DNA of 64,000 nt. Source: Tetraselmis striata. Lineage: Eukaryota; Chlorophyta; Chlorodendrophyceae; Chlorodendrales; Chlorodendraceae. Location: NCBI GenBank assembly GCA_006384855.1, contig VCJN01002650.1:124001-188000 (forward strand), read 5' to 3'. Numbering within the stretch: position 1 is the first letter of the stretch; every line of letters begins with the position of its first letter. Position numbers and translations under genes: made by a program. The notes beneath the pieces are model-generated. The model ran no database searches and had not been told where the DNA came from. It saw only the letters and a program-made list of their open reading frames with translations. Below, piece by piece: positions 8,325 to 21,799 of the stretch.

Positions 8325-10636
8325 GTAGGGTTTCCTTGGGAGGAACGACCTAGGAAACCCTGGTTTTCGCAGCGCCGTCAGGGTTAAGTGACGACCCTGC
8401 CGGCCCGGTACGCCGGTACCGGCCAGCGCCGGTCCGGCGGCGCCCTTTAGCCGAGTATAAAGGGCGGCCGCGGACCGGGGGCGCCTTCAGTTGTTGGAAG
8501 GCACCCGACTATATTGTCTCCCACCCACCCGCCCGGAGACAATTAGTCGCTTGTGTGTACGTTTCCGGATGCTGCTCGATTTAGATTAGGGTTAGTCTGG
8601 TTAGTTGTGAAAGCACCTGAGGTGGGGAGTGAATATCATTTTGATATACGTCATCCCACAGGGGTGTTGCGTGTCCGATAAGCCCAGGTGCGGCAGCAAT
8701 TAGTCAGGCTTTCCCAGCATCTTAGCCGTGATGAGAGGCCGAGAGCAGCATAGCGGAATGTACTGTCCTGATGAGCCACGTGATTGCTGGTGGCATGTAA
8801 TTTACAAACACCGGCGGGGGCTCGGGACGCGCGGCGCCTTTCCGGACACCATCCGGTCTGGCGGCCCCGTACCAGTCGTGGATCAGGTGGAGGCCTTTGC
8901 GGAGGCGGTGGATGCCACCATCCTCGCGGCGGTCGAACGGGTGCTAGGGGTCTCTTTTGATCCCTCCACGTACGGCACCGACACCAATCCGGTGGTCACC
9001 GATTTCTTGGCGGAGCTTTTGCACGACCCCGACCCCATGGCAGCGGAGGTGGCTACCTTGAGCGAGGATGCAGTGGCCAGGGCGCGCAACAGGCTTCACC
9101 TCCCCACTCGATTGAAGGGAGCTGGCATCCGCCGCATGGCTACCGTTCGTGATGCCGCCTTCATCGGCTGCATGAACGCCATCCTCCCAAGGTTCCTGAC
9201 TAGGAACTCCGGCACCAACACCCCCACCCCTGGTTTCTTCGACCCACAGCTCGGGTCCGTACTTGGCCGAGGCAGCTTCAACGCAAATTCTTCCGCCCGC
9301 CAGTATGACCACTTCCTCAACGATGCTCATGGGTCGGACAGCTACGCCGTGGAGATGCGCGAGGCGTGGGGCCGCCTCCAAGCGGCTACTGCCGGCCATC
9401 TCGGTGACGCAGATGCACGCCAGATGGAGCGGGAAGTGGAGGCTGCGTCGGGCTCGCAAAAGGAGCTGACGGCATTTCTAGACCAGGCCAACAACTCCCG
9501 GCTTCGAAATGAGGTGTGCGCTCTCCCTGCCACATGTAGGGAACGGATCTTGTTCAACCAGCTCGACGCGGCGTCAGGCATGTGGACAGTGGCCATCCCC
9601 ACCGCGCGGACAGCCATGACTCCGCATGAGCTGCGAGAGGTCGCTGCCGGGTACTTCTTTCTGCCTAGCCCGTGCTTGGCCCCGGTGGTTGGGTGCCAGA
9701 TTATTCTGCCCTCGACGGAGCACAACCCCGTCCTTGTTGATCTATACGGCGACGCGCTCATGAACCTCCCGGCGCCTGGAGACGCTCACTGGCGTGTACA
9801 GCACGACGCTATCGCAGATGCCTTCCGCGATCACTGTGTTCACGACCTAGGTATCGCGGTACGGCGGGAGGTGGATGACTTGTTCCAGCAGGCAGTGCCT
9901 CTCGGCAACACCGTACCCCGGGATGAACTCAAGGACCTAGTGCCGGACGCAGAGCTCTCCCTTCCGGCGTTCAACGTCGTGACCGGGAGCTATGATCCCC
10001 GGAGCTTGAAGTCCACGCTGCTAGAGTTCAAGACTATGCGGTACGGGGTCAAGTACACTTCGGTGCCCCGGGCCACAGCTGTGGATCGGTTTGAGCGCTC
10101 CCTGTTGGGCGACATACAACGGGGGTTGGCTGCGCGGGACGCGGCGTGGCACAACACAGAGCCCGGACAGAAGGGTCCTCTTCGAGACATCCTGGATATG
10201 TCGGATTACACGGGCATGGTCTTCGGCACAGTGGGTGAGGTGAGCAAGGGGGTGCACCGCACAGTGCGTGGTATCGCATGCTTGGCTGCGGACCAGGGTG
10301 CCCTCTCATCGCGGGGCACTCGGTGCATCACCCGGGCTCACCAGGAGGCCTTGCTCGCAAGAGATTTCCTCGGGGTCCTGAGCTTAGGTGGCCGCTCGAG
10401 AGCGTGCTCGCTGCCTCATCAGACGGCGTAGATTCGTCTCCCATCCCGTTGCTGAAGCTGCACAGCACGTCCGAGGATCACCTACACACACACGTGCTCG
10501 CGTGGCCCGGACTCTGAACCGTGTGCGCATCACTCATCCATCCCGCCTTATGCGGGATGCGGGCCGCTTTTAGGCGGCTTGCTGTGTTGATTTTCTAATT
10601 CTGGGGAACTGCCCTTTTTGTAATTCACACCAGTCG
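8325..10636 (+). mobile_element. Internally deleted LINE (copy 2)
   Basis: The element is 2312 bp. Its first 195 bp equal the 5' UTR of copy 1, including the TATA box at 8456-8461. It then switches to unrelated sequence and carries only the C-terminal part of an ORF2-like protein and the 3' tail ending CTTTTTGTAATTCACACCAGT. ORF1 and the reverse transcriptase are missing, so it is a non-autonomous deletion derivative that kept both ends. A 69-bp direct repeat flanks it. Short duplications are usual for LINEs; this one is long but within what target-primed reverse transcription can give. Confidence 0.7.
8731..10431 (+). pseudogene. LINE ORF2 C-terminal region (frameshifted)
   Basis: The frame is open for 566 codons from an ATG at 8731. 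It contains RLKGAGIRRMATVRDAAFIG, a pattern found after the RT domain in many algal and oomycete non-LTR elements, and near the end GMVFGTVGEVSKGVHRTVR. No YxDD reverse-transcriptase core is present. Compared with the truncated copy at 3121-3499, one extra base near 10385-10400 shifts the frame. The Arg-rich end (CLIRRRR) is therefore read in another frame and the present stop at 10431 is premature. The element is probably dead for ORF2. Confidence 0.55.
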
Positions 10637-10705
10637 TGGATCTTTCGGTCCCAGCCGACCCCGTACATTTTGATGCAAAATCTACGCTGTCTAGCTGCGA
10701 AAACT
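10637..10705 (+). repeat. 69-bp target-site duplication, right copy
   Basis: See the left copy at 8256-8324. After the duplication the sequence diverges at once. Confidence 0.8.
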
Positions 10706-11669
10706 ACCTCTACACTATCGGGCTTCCGCCGATGTCCCGGGGCGAACTAAGGATTAAGTTATATATAGCACTGTTAATATCCTTTTATAAATACAGTACG
10801 GTAGGGTGGCGGATGAGTCGCTGATTTTCGAATCCGCTCGGCGCGCGCAGCAGCAGGCGGCAGGCGGACGAGCTGCTGCTTTGTGCCGACGTGCTACGTC
10901 GTCGTCCGGCGTCCAACCCCGCGCCAGCTGACGACTGCTGCCTCAGCCGTTCGTCGTCGCCCTGCTGAATCGGCTGTACGTCTGCGATCCGCGTCTGTCT
11001 GCTCCCCCGTCGCCTCTCCGGTCGGACAGGTACGCCCAACTCTGCTCAGTTTCTGCACGCTTAAGGCAGTGGTACAGCGGACGTAGCTAGCATACGGCTA
11101 GTTCAGCTGTGGAGCGCCGGAGCTTCGCACGGTGCTGCCGCTGCCGCCCATCTACGGGTGTACGAGGGCACGGACGAAACATATACACAACGTATGCTTA
11201 TCTCCACACCAGGCGCAGGAGGGGGTACAGCACCGCCCGCCGCACGCCTGCCAGTGAAGCGTCGGCAGATCCAGCAGCTGAAGTTGACCAGCCCGAGGGA
11301 AAGACTCCGGCTTTGCGACCGCTGCGCCAGCTTGACGTGCCCGGGCTTTCAGTACTCGTACCGCAGCGCTAGCTGCAACGCTTTGTGGGTCTCCCCCGCC
11401 GGCAGTGCGACGAGCGCGCAACAACGATGAAACACACAATAGTCCTAAGTACTGGGACTAGTGTTCCCAGACCGACGCTCGCACAGCTCGCCACTACCCG
11501 CGTCTGCCGATTCAAGCCTCGGAAATCTTAGTATCTTTTGCTGCTGTATGCCGGCCTCCAGGACGCAGCAGACTGCGGAGGCGCCTAGTCGACTCGGGAC
11601 CTTCCCGATCATACACGCACCTACCTACCAAAGCGGTAGTCTTGGCGGGCGTAGCTTCAGCAGGCCACC
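10706..11669. other. Upstream region of the Rab gene
   Basis: The stretch is GC-rich with many short overlapping frames and no recognisable protein. The last few hundred bases are likely to hold the promoter and 5' UTR of the RAB11 gene. I see no clear TATA box. Confidence 0.4.
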
Positions 11670-13691
<2,022 letters not shown>

Positions 13692-13864
13692 GCTGTGCCC
13701 GCGTGTGCCCTCACCAGTTGGTCGGGCTGTGCATGGAGAGGCTGGCACGGGGGAGGCAAGGGCGGGCCCAGGTGGACGACACACTCAGGCACAGTGGGGT
13801 GCTCTGAGGAACGGGATCAGTATGTAGACTGGGAAACGGACTGCCACAAGCCTCCTAGCATAAT

Positions 13865-13869
13865 TGTAA
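13865..13869 (+). promoter_or_regulatory. Probable polyadenylation signal of the Rab gene
   Basis: TGTAA lies 174 bases after the stop codon. TGTAA is the standard chlorophyte poly(A) signal. The motif is short, so the call leans on its position. Confidence 0.5.
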
Positions 13870-14761
13870 CGCCGGTGTGTCCTTGCTGAACTGCATCAGA
13901 AACGCCGACCTGAAGGCACAGTACGGTCGCATATTGCATTGAATAGTAACTCGTCATATGTCCCCGGAATCTAAGCATATCTTCGCTAATAGGGAAAGCA
14001 AGCTCCGTGCCGCAAGGAGTACATATCAGTGGGGACAATGAAGTGCATTTAATTTTCACTTTTTTGTTTTGCTGAGTGAGTAATATGCTTACACATATTC
14101 TACCTGGCCATATTTACTGCGCTGGCACTTTGTACCCCCAATCCCACCCCAAATGGGAGGGCGCAAATCAATTCGTTTGATGTGCACGGGGCCAGCGTGT
14201 CCTCATCTAACAGTCCTCTTCGCCATCAAAGTACTTAATGTTGAAGCATGGCGTCATGGTTGAGTTCGCGGAGAATAATTCCCTTGGACGGTGTCCCACG
14301 CCTGCGTCATTCTTGCTTTCTGTTGGCTGGCAATTCACACCAGGACGGATGCATTTCGTGGAGCTGGCCATGTCTTTATGTAAGCTTGTTCAAAATGCTT
14401 CCTTCATGTACCGATGGAAGCATGTTAAATATGTGCGACATGGTCGTGCTGGTGGAGCGCAACTTCCTCACAAACTGCAGGACTGCACGGAGCAAGAGGT
14501 GCTCCTAGCGGCTTTAGCGGACAAAACATGCATGGCGGCCAGGCTGCGTTGTACTGCAGTCAAATCAGGTGGATGGAGGCGCGACCAGGCCGTCTCGTTT
14601 TCATTCATACGGACCGGGCTCCACACTGCTGGCTATCTGAGCATCCGTATGTTATAGACGTGGCAATGGGGACGACGGGCAGCGACTCCACAATAGTGAA
14701 GGTCAGCGGATCTATCTGTGCGGGCGAATGGAACACTTTCATGCTGTCGTCGCACACGTGG
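13870..14761. other. Intergenic, no gene seen
   Basis: Several plus-strand frames are open at 14238-14657 and beyond, but none has recognisable motifs and part of them runs antisense to the secreted-protein ORF. Nothing else is seen. Confidence 0.35.
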
Positions 14762-15589
14762 TCAACCTCTGCCGGAATGGAGTGCTCCAGAACCTGCTCT
14801 GAGCAGTCGAACGCTCGGACACACGAGTGGCTGCGCCAGGTTCAGGTGGCACTGCTGCCGTCGCGCTGCGGCGGCTACATCCACGGTGACTTGCCCGCGG
14901 AACGCGGGGTCCCACTCCAAGTGCAGCCCTATCCGCAGCCCATCATCGGAGGGCTCCCATCGAGTCGAGTACGCCATACCGATGACATCAAGCCCCGTCT
15001 CTTGCTGTGCGAATGTCACGCGCAGGCAGTCTGTCGGTGGCGTCACCGCGTGGCTGCACAGCAGCCCCAGTCGAGCGCTACCAGGCTCGCCCACCAGTCC
15101 GTCTCCCCCTCGTGCCACCAGCCGCGACGCATACCATTCACACCTCGGCTGAGAGCAAAAACTTTCGGTCGTGGAGTTCCCGCCTTCGTCGTCGTAAGGG
15201 TGGGCGCTAGTCACGCGAAGGTGTAGGGTGGTTTCGGAGCACTCGAAAGCGGGGCGCAGCGGGAGCATCGCTATGAAGTCGAGACGGCACGCGCCGTCGC
15301 TGCTACGACTACTCGATTCCCCTTGCAATGAGAGGTTTGTCTCCAGGCTGGTCGGCAGCCCCCCGGAGCCTCTCGCCCGAAAGCTGCTCCCGCCTAGCAG
15401 CAGAGGGTCGCAGCTGGCCATCGCGGCATACCCATGCAGCTCCACGGCCGCCTGGCTGGTCGCGACAGCGGAGGTCAACGTCACCGGCGGCGCATCAAAG
15501 CGCACTTGACGACTCGTCGGCGACGTCTCGGCGTTGAGCTCAGGGAGAAAAGCCAGCGCAGCGCACGTCAAAAGCACAAGCAGCGCCAT
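14762..15589 (-). CDS. Putative secreted protein of unknown function
   Basis: A single-exon frame of 275 residues starts at an ATG at 15589. The first 20 residues (MALLVLLTCAALAFLPELNA) form a classical signal peptide. The mature part has several Cys residues, one possible N-glycosylation site (NST), no membrane segment and mixed, non-repetitive composition that looks like a real extracellular domain. I recognise no family; cell-wall or matrix proteins are possible. No intron is needed, which is odd for this genome, so it may be one exon of a longer gene or a chance frame in GC-rich DNA. Confidence 0.5.
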   Translation of the reverse strand: MALLVLLTCAALAFLPELNAETSPTSRQVRFDAPPVTLTSAVATSQAAVELHGYAAMASCDPLLLGGSSFRARGSGGLPTSLETNLSLQGESSSRSSDGACRLDFIAMLPLRPAFECSETTLHLRVTSAHPYDDEGGNSTTESFCSQPRCEWYASRLVARGGDGLVGEPGSARLGLLCSHAVTPPTDCLRVTFAQQETGLDVIGMAYSTRWEPSDDGLRIGLHLEWDPAFRGQVTVDVAAAARRQQCHLNLAQPLVCPSVRLLRAGSGALHSGRG

Positions 15590-15635
15590 TGTACTCCAGA
15601 GACGTGCAAGCCCGCGCAGCCGTAGTCAAATTCTG

Positions 15636-15970
15636 AGGGAAACAGCGGCGTCCTCGTGCGCTTTCTGGAAGTGGGAGGCCGGGTTCGACTGCTGACCTGC
15701 CTGCCTGGGCCGCCAGATGGATTCGCGACTGGCCCGCGTCTAGTCGCTGCTCGTACCGGAGTAGGTACTGATCGACTGGCCGCCAGGAGTAGTCGCTTAG
15801 CGACGCCAATTGCCGACGTTAAAAATATAATGACGTCAAATACCAAGGGAAGCAGCGGCGTCCTCGTGCGCTGGTACAAGTGATGGCCAGGCTCGACTGC
15901 TGAGCTAGCTGCCTGCTGGGTTGCCGAATGTCGTCGCGACTGGCCCGAGTCTAGCCCGAGTAGCGACTAC
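15636..15970 (+). repeat. Diverged direct repeat of about 115 bp, two copies
   Basis: Copies at about 15636-15751 and 15846-15970 share GCAGCGGCGTCCTCGTGCGC-type starts and an end with CGCGACTGGCCCG. They differ by point changes and small indels. Confidence 0.6.
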
Positions 15971-16253
15971 GACGACAGCCGATGAGCAGGACGACGCGAC
16001 GCGCGACGAATACGACGACGCGTCGTAGTAGTGACGACTCTTCGCTGAGAGCTCATCCGTGATGAAGGTATGTATTATGATACAGTATCTATGTACTGTA
16101 TTCCACCGCTTCGAAGCCGCCCTCGTGGGCGTTTATTCCTTTTGCCGTTTCGGGTGTTTGTTTCCCCATCGCCTTTTACAGGGTAGCGCGACTACAGGGT
16201 ACCTGGCCACGCCCATGCTGTAATCCTGTAGCGACTAATATCCTCTTAAAAAC

Positions 16254-17215
16254 TACTGAGACCACACTCGGCATAGATTCCAAAACGTAATCCCCATAAT
16301 CTGTACGGGTACTGCCGCGTACCCGTAACTCCATAATTTCGGCCCTTTTGGAGAGATACTGGGCGCATCTCCGCAAGAGCGACTCGGCATAGATTCCAAA
16401 ATTTACTCACCAAAATGCCGGGCCACGGCGCGGGCCGCCGCAATGCCGCAACTGCCGGGCCGCGGCCCGGGCCGCCGCATTGCCGCTACAGCATCCATAG
16501 CGTAGCAAACCACCGTAGCACCCGTACACGCTCGCTACTGATAGGTGGGATGGGCACGCAGTCGAAGCTACCCACAGCCTCGGGGGGGTCTTTATGGGCT
16601 GCGGGCTGCACTGTTGCCGTGGCAGCGGCCACGTTGGTCGTGCACTCGTCGCGGACAAGGTGCCGTGCTGTGGGTCAAGGCGATAGGTAGGTGCGACTCG
16701 TTCTATGCGGGCGCGGTGGCAGTCGCCACGGTCCCCATGGCGGCACCGCCCTAACACTCACGCGCGGTCGCAGCCCGTCCAGGCCGTTGACTGCCCGTGA
16801 GGCAGTCTACAGGGCCCTAGGTCGAGCACGAGTGGCGGGATCTGGCACGGGCCGGCGCGGGAGGGTGCGGACCTGTGCGGATGGCCCCCGGCGGTACGGG
16901 GCCAGAAGCCCGGAAGGCGCGGGCACACCGCACGCGCCTTTTGGGGATTTCGTTTTGGAGAGCTGCGCCACCTCCATAATCTGGCCCGATTATGGAGGTG
17001 GCGCAGCTCTCCAAAACGAAATCCCCAAAATTTCGGCCATTTTGGATTATGGAGGTTATGCCGAGTCGGGGTCGGAGGGCTCAAATCTCCAAAACGTACC
17101 GCTTTGGTATCCTAATCAGGCAACCGCCTTTTGGATATCGCGTTTTGGAATCTATGCCGAGTTGTGGTCTAAGGATTCCATATTTTCGAATCAAGATTTA
17201 TTTCCAGTATAGTCG
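16254..17215. repeat. Composite repeat block with CGGCATAGATTCCAAAA units
   Basis: The unit CGGCATAGATTCCAAAA occurs at about 16269 and 16386 and, inverted, at about 17142-17159. Related pieces with CCATAATTTCGGCC and its inverse occur between them. The block also contains the 43-bp-arm palindrome at 16939-17030. It appears to be one family of foldback repeats inserted in both orientations. No coding frame is convincing. Confidence 0.6.
16939..17030. repeat. Perfect palindrome, 43-bp arms, 6-bp spacer
   Basis: Positions 16939-16981 are the exact reverse complement of 16988-17030, separated by TGGCCC. If transcribed it would form a 43-bp hairpin without mismatch. Confidence 0.9.
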
Positions 17216-17506
17216 CTAGTGGTACGGGGCGTCGCCTACAGGTTTCAGGTGTCTCCTTTTTTTCCGCCCCATGGGCAGGACTTGCACCATTGAAACCCTT
17301 GCAGCCGTGTCAGCCGTCTCTACGACGGCCGTTTGGGCAGCGATCCAGCTACGGAAAGCACTGGGCAGGCGACGCTGCATTGAAGTCAACATGCAAATCG
17401 CCGAAGCATTCTGCAGGATTAATTGAAGGCCAGTGACGAAAACACTGTTGGATCACAGTCTAAACCACTGCCATCAATACCCGGCACTGACCACGAAAGG
17501 TCCGCC

Positions 17507-17869
17507 CTACCTGTTTGGCCCATTCGAGTAATGCGAGTTGGGGCAAGCCCCATCCCGCGGAGTAAAGCATTTCGGGAGTGCGATACATGTGCAACAAAAA
17601 GGGCAATGTGAGGGAGGGCCCAACACCATAGCTGGAAAATTTTCCCATTCCCATGAAAATCCAAGGCGCCGTGAAGGGAGGGGGACCCCTCCCAAAACAA
17701 AGGCAGTTAAGTTGTCATGAGTTGACGCAATAACCTGAATAATACTTCTAAAATCCCTAAACTCCCAAACTAACAAGCCCAAAATATGACGGTGATACCT
17801 CCACCACGGGCAGCACTCCACCAACATATGTTCGATAGATAGTCTCATATTCACCTCCATCCGCCACAT
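17507..17869 (-). pseudogene. Possible LINE reverse-transcriptase C-terminal fragment
   Basis: The minus-strand frame includes LSIEHMLVECCPWWRYHRHIL followed by a hydrophobic stretch with FRSII. This resembles the Cys-rich segment (E-x-x-x-H-x-L-x-x-C-P-x-x-x-x-x-R) that follows the RT domain in many LINEs. It is isolated and short, so the call is tentative. Confidence 0.3.
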
Positions 17870-19490
17870 GCATGGCAGTGTTCAAGGAAACGAACCGCTC
17901 AGGCATGGCGTGAATCCGGGCCTATCAGCGGGCAGAGGGAAATAGCCGGGTGCATATAATTGTATCATAATGTGCAGCCCGGTCACAACATTATTCGGTC
18001 GCTATACCCACTCAGGGCGGTAAGTGGATTGCTGGCAAAATAATATGATAGTCGCAACCGGCCGTCGTACGAGTTCCCGTACACAATCCTTAGACGTTGC
18101 AAGCTCACTAATAAACTAGGGTTTCACAGTACTCTCCCACATCCCCGCGGCCCGGCCGGGGGCATCGAGGCACGGGAGTGTGAATAAACGTGTCTTCTCA
18201 AGACCAAATAAGCATTTATTGTCGAGCCGGACACTGAACCGCGCGGTGCGCGCCCATGTACCCCGGTCCTCGCTCTCCCTGCACCCCGGGGCGCGTATAA
18301 CCTAGCGTCCCACAAGCACAGCTAGGGCTTACACGCCCAACCGCGCGGTGCAACGATATCGCGATGCAACGATATATCGTTTCAAATACAATGTATTCAA
18401 ATACCCAACAGTGACATTTGCCGCGAGGTAAGAGTTCAAATCCAAAGACGAGCAGCATACAAGGATCGCGCTTGCGCTGATATTTAATCATTTTGAACGG
18501 CCGCGCCATGTGCAATCAACCACCCTCTTGCATTGCTGCCACCACTCGGCGACAGTCCGCACCATGCTACCGACTACAATAGGCACCAAGGGGCCGCATC
18601 AAGGACGCATCAGACGGTATGGGCGCATAACAAATGTAAGGTGCCAAAGGAGTCGAATGGTGTGCAGAAGATGTTGTTGGCGAATCTTGTGTCACGCACA
18701 CCCTCGGCGAGCGTCACCCGGTGACCCGTCACGCCACCGCTTCCCCGCTCGACTAGCCCCAAGAACCGCTCTCGCCCGGCGAACGGCATGAGGCTCACGC
18801 CCCGAGGCCCTTATGGGATCGGATGCTGCCTCATGACTGGCGGCTTTTGCACGTCTCTCCCAACGGCCGCGAGGCCCACTACGTTGTGCCGGCACACACG
18901 ACTCGCACAAATCACCACAGCTACAAAGACTTTGTCATTGTGGGTTTCAGATTCGTGAAGTGCTCTGACAATGCGGACGGTATTATGCTAGGTTGTTGCG
19001 ACTCCGCCATGGGTTGTGACGATTCTCCATTCCGGAGAGACTGCTTCTTAGACGCGGACCGGTATATGGTCTAATCGCACGGTGGCGGAGGTAGGTCAAG
19101 GGGACACGGGCGGTAGTACTTTCTCACCCACGGTCGTTCATACAAGTTTGACATTGTTATCATCAACCCCGACAGTATGTCCCGACCGCACCGTGTAAGT
19201 CACGCTAGATCGTATCAAGGCATGGCGGAAGTTCATCCGTCGTGCCTAGAGGTCCGAGACGAGAGGGAGGCCGGGCGGTAGTGCACACAAGTCCGCCGCG
19301 CTTTCACGGAGTGGAAGGGCGCGTGCCTAGAAGCTCAGTCCGGCATGAGTCGATATACACGCAAGCGAGACGCCGACCGTGCATCAACTCGTCCTACAAC
19401 TAGGGTTACACCGCCTCATTTGTCTCGGAGGCAGCGGCCTAGCCCATATGACGGAGGTCCGACGGCGGTGCCACGGGGCGCCATCCGACG
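17870..19490. other. Accessory region without a recognised gene
   Basis: The stretch has scattered frames. One plus-strand frame at 18823-19074 has a Cys-containing end (KCSDNADG, LGCCDSAMGCDDSPFRRDC) that could be a decayed zinc-binding segment of a transposon protein. I cannot assign it. Confidence 0.3.
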
Positions 19491-19496
19491 CATGCA

Positions 19497-20120
19497 ATGA
19501 CGGCCACACAACGCCCGGGAGAGGCAGCAGCCCCAGCGAGCGGCCGCACCCGGCAGCAGCACGCGACATCGATCGTTCAACCGGCGCTAGCAGCAGCCCC
19601 GACAGCGTCGGCATCAACGGCGACAGCCCCGCCCGGGGAGGAGCAGCCCCAACCGCCGCCCGGAGCTTCGCTCCCGGTGGCGCGGTACACCCACCAGCGG
19701 CGACGCAGGCCCTTCCCGGCGCACAGACCGGCCCGCCCCGGCCAACCGGCAGCACCAGCTCCGCGGGCATAAAACGCCCGGCGTCGCAGCCGGCACATGA
19801 GGCGTCATTCCCGGCATGTGAGCTCAACGCCATGGCACTGTACTCCGGGGAGGGGGGGGGGGGGGGGGGGCGTCGGCACGGCCAACCGCTTCAGAACCGG
19901 CGCACCCCCCCCCCCTCCCCGAGGCAGTCGAGGAGTAGGTGGCCCAACTCCAGGTGTAGGTCGAGGACTTCCTGAGGGAGTGGGAGTGCAGCTCCCTACT
20001 CCCCAAGGCCCTAAATCTAGCGGTGGTGACAGAGCTCAGCGCCCGGATGCACGCTCTATTGCACCCGGCGGTGCGGCAGGTCCTGGCGGTGGGGGGGGCT
20101 TGGGCAGAGGGAGGAGACCG
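19497..20120 (+). pseudogene. Gag-like ORF remnant, broken
   Basis: An Ala/Pro/Gln-rich frame (19497-19772) is followed, after a G tract at 19851-19870, by a segment in another frame with helical coding character: VEDFLREWECSSLLPKAL, then a Leu/Ala-rich helix with LSARMHALLHPAVRQVLAV. Two in-frame TAG codons interrupt the second segment. The pattern suits a retroelement gag N-terminal region that has decayed. Family uncertain. Confidence 0.3.
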
Positions 20121-20229
20121 GTAGCATACGCGATGGGCAACTCCGGAGCAGGGGGAATGAGCATAGCAGGGAGCAGAAGAGGGGCAAGGGTAGCATTGGA
20201 GCCATTCCGGGGACCTACATGACACGGAC

Positions 20230-21690
20230 GAGGAGGAGGCAGAGGAGGGTGAGGAGAGGCACTAACCCTCCCCGGCAGAGATAGGCTAGAGACGGCCACG
20301 TCGGCGAAGGAGGCCGGGAGGGCAAGGCGGCTGCGGGCAAGCCTGCCCGCAAAGCGCAGGAGATGAGGAGGCATGCACAATGGGCCATGGCCGGAGTCGC
20401 TGCAGGCGGAGAGCTGGAGATATGCAAGAGATGACTGCTACCATTATTACAAGTATTAGCATATATTTTTATGTTGCTGCTATGCTAGATGCTGATGGGC
20501 TGCAAGTACGGGGGAAATGGGATACCCCCGTGCTAGGCTAGGAGCGGTGCCTCTCACGCATATCCCCACACAAACTAGAGGATGAGTGCTTGGTGCCGGG
20601 TACACAATGATGTATGTGGGGCTTAAGAGGGGCTTCACGAGGAATCACTCTGCCAACTGCTTGGAGGGGGAGGGGGGTAGAGACATGGCCTTTAGAGGGA
20701 TGCATGCTATGCACCTTAATTAGTGGACCCATGCCGCTGGGCCGTAAGACAGTTCGCTTGCTTAGCACAGACTACTAATCGGGAGCAAAGTTGTAAAAAT
20801 TCTCAAGTTTTAATTACGGTCCATCACCTGAAGTACTGTATTATGGATTTGTCTCATCCCTGCAACGACTCATATATATTGCCGCGCCGTATCGGTACAA
20901 CTCGCCCACCGCGCATTAACCACGAGGCGCACGTTCATCCGCCATCATAGCTCCAGCCCGCACACACACGGCGCACGGCGCAACACCTACGTACGCCATG
21001 GAGGATCCCACTGTCGCCATTTCGGTGTGCGTGACTGCGCGGGTGGCTGATATCGGTTTGGGCCGGAAACATCAATACGACGTGTACTTGGGTAGCACGT
21101 TTGACCTACGCACGGAACAATGGCTTGCCGATAATACCTGCGTGTATTAGTTGCGGGACGTGATTCTGCTCGATACATACGAATATAAGCCCGAGTTGGA
21201 GCCGCACGCTGAGCAACTAGACGACTCTACGATCGGCATAGAAGTCTTGAGACGCCCCCATTGTCAGAAGTATGATCAAAATGTCATAGGCTAGGGTCGC
21301 CATTGCATAGCGTGCGGCGCAGACAACCACACACATGCCATCATGGCCACCCGTGTCCATGAAGATGAGTGTCCAATAAGCGTCCCATGGCAGAAATTTA
21401 TGTGGCATAGGCATTCCCGCCTCTAAGTTCATGTAAGTAAACGGGCCAAATGACCCCTCCCCCTCCCCCTATATCTTGACCCCGAGATAAGCTTCTGCAA
21501 AGGGCCCATTGTCACATGTGCCATTTTGCATCAGCACATTGTATTGCCCTACTATCATTATTATTGTACCATAGCGTCCCACTCAAATAAGCTGCATGGT
21601 ACGTTGGACCTGCACCATTCTTGCATGCGCAAGTACTGGTACCCTAAACAAGGATCGGGTGATGGTCTATCTAGGTTATTGGCGGGGGGT
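20230..21690. other. No gene seen
   Basis: The stretch is a mix of GC-rich and AT-rich DNA with a short frame at 20998-21150 (50 codons) and nothing recognisable. Confidence 0.35.
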
Positions 21691-21732
21691 GGGGGGGGGG
21701 GCAACTCGGGGGGGGGGGGGGGGGGGGGGGGG
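21687..21732 (+). repeat. Poly-G tract cluster
   Basis: Two G runs separated by AACTCG end at 21732. Potential G-quadruplex. Confidence 0.85.
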
Positions 21733-21799
21733 TTCTCTCGTAAACCACAAGGTAAAAAAGTGGACGCCCATACAGGCACGCGCGGATCCTTATTAACAC

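Noticed and set aside
7857..8387. 176-codon plus-strand frame
   Set aside because: It crosses from unique sequence through the 69-bp target duplication into the LINE 5' UTR and has no motifs.
8256..10705. PAT-like split direct repeats (A1-ORF-B1-A2-ORF-B2) made of 6066-6262, 8256-8324, 8325-8519 and 10637-10705
   Set aside because: The order fits formally, but the 3' end of the inner element is defined independently by other LINE copies (3121-3499 and the tails at 61.8 kb), which makes the 69-bp repeat a target duplication.
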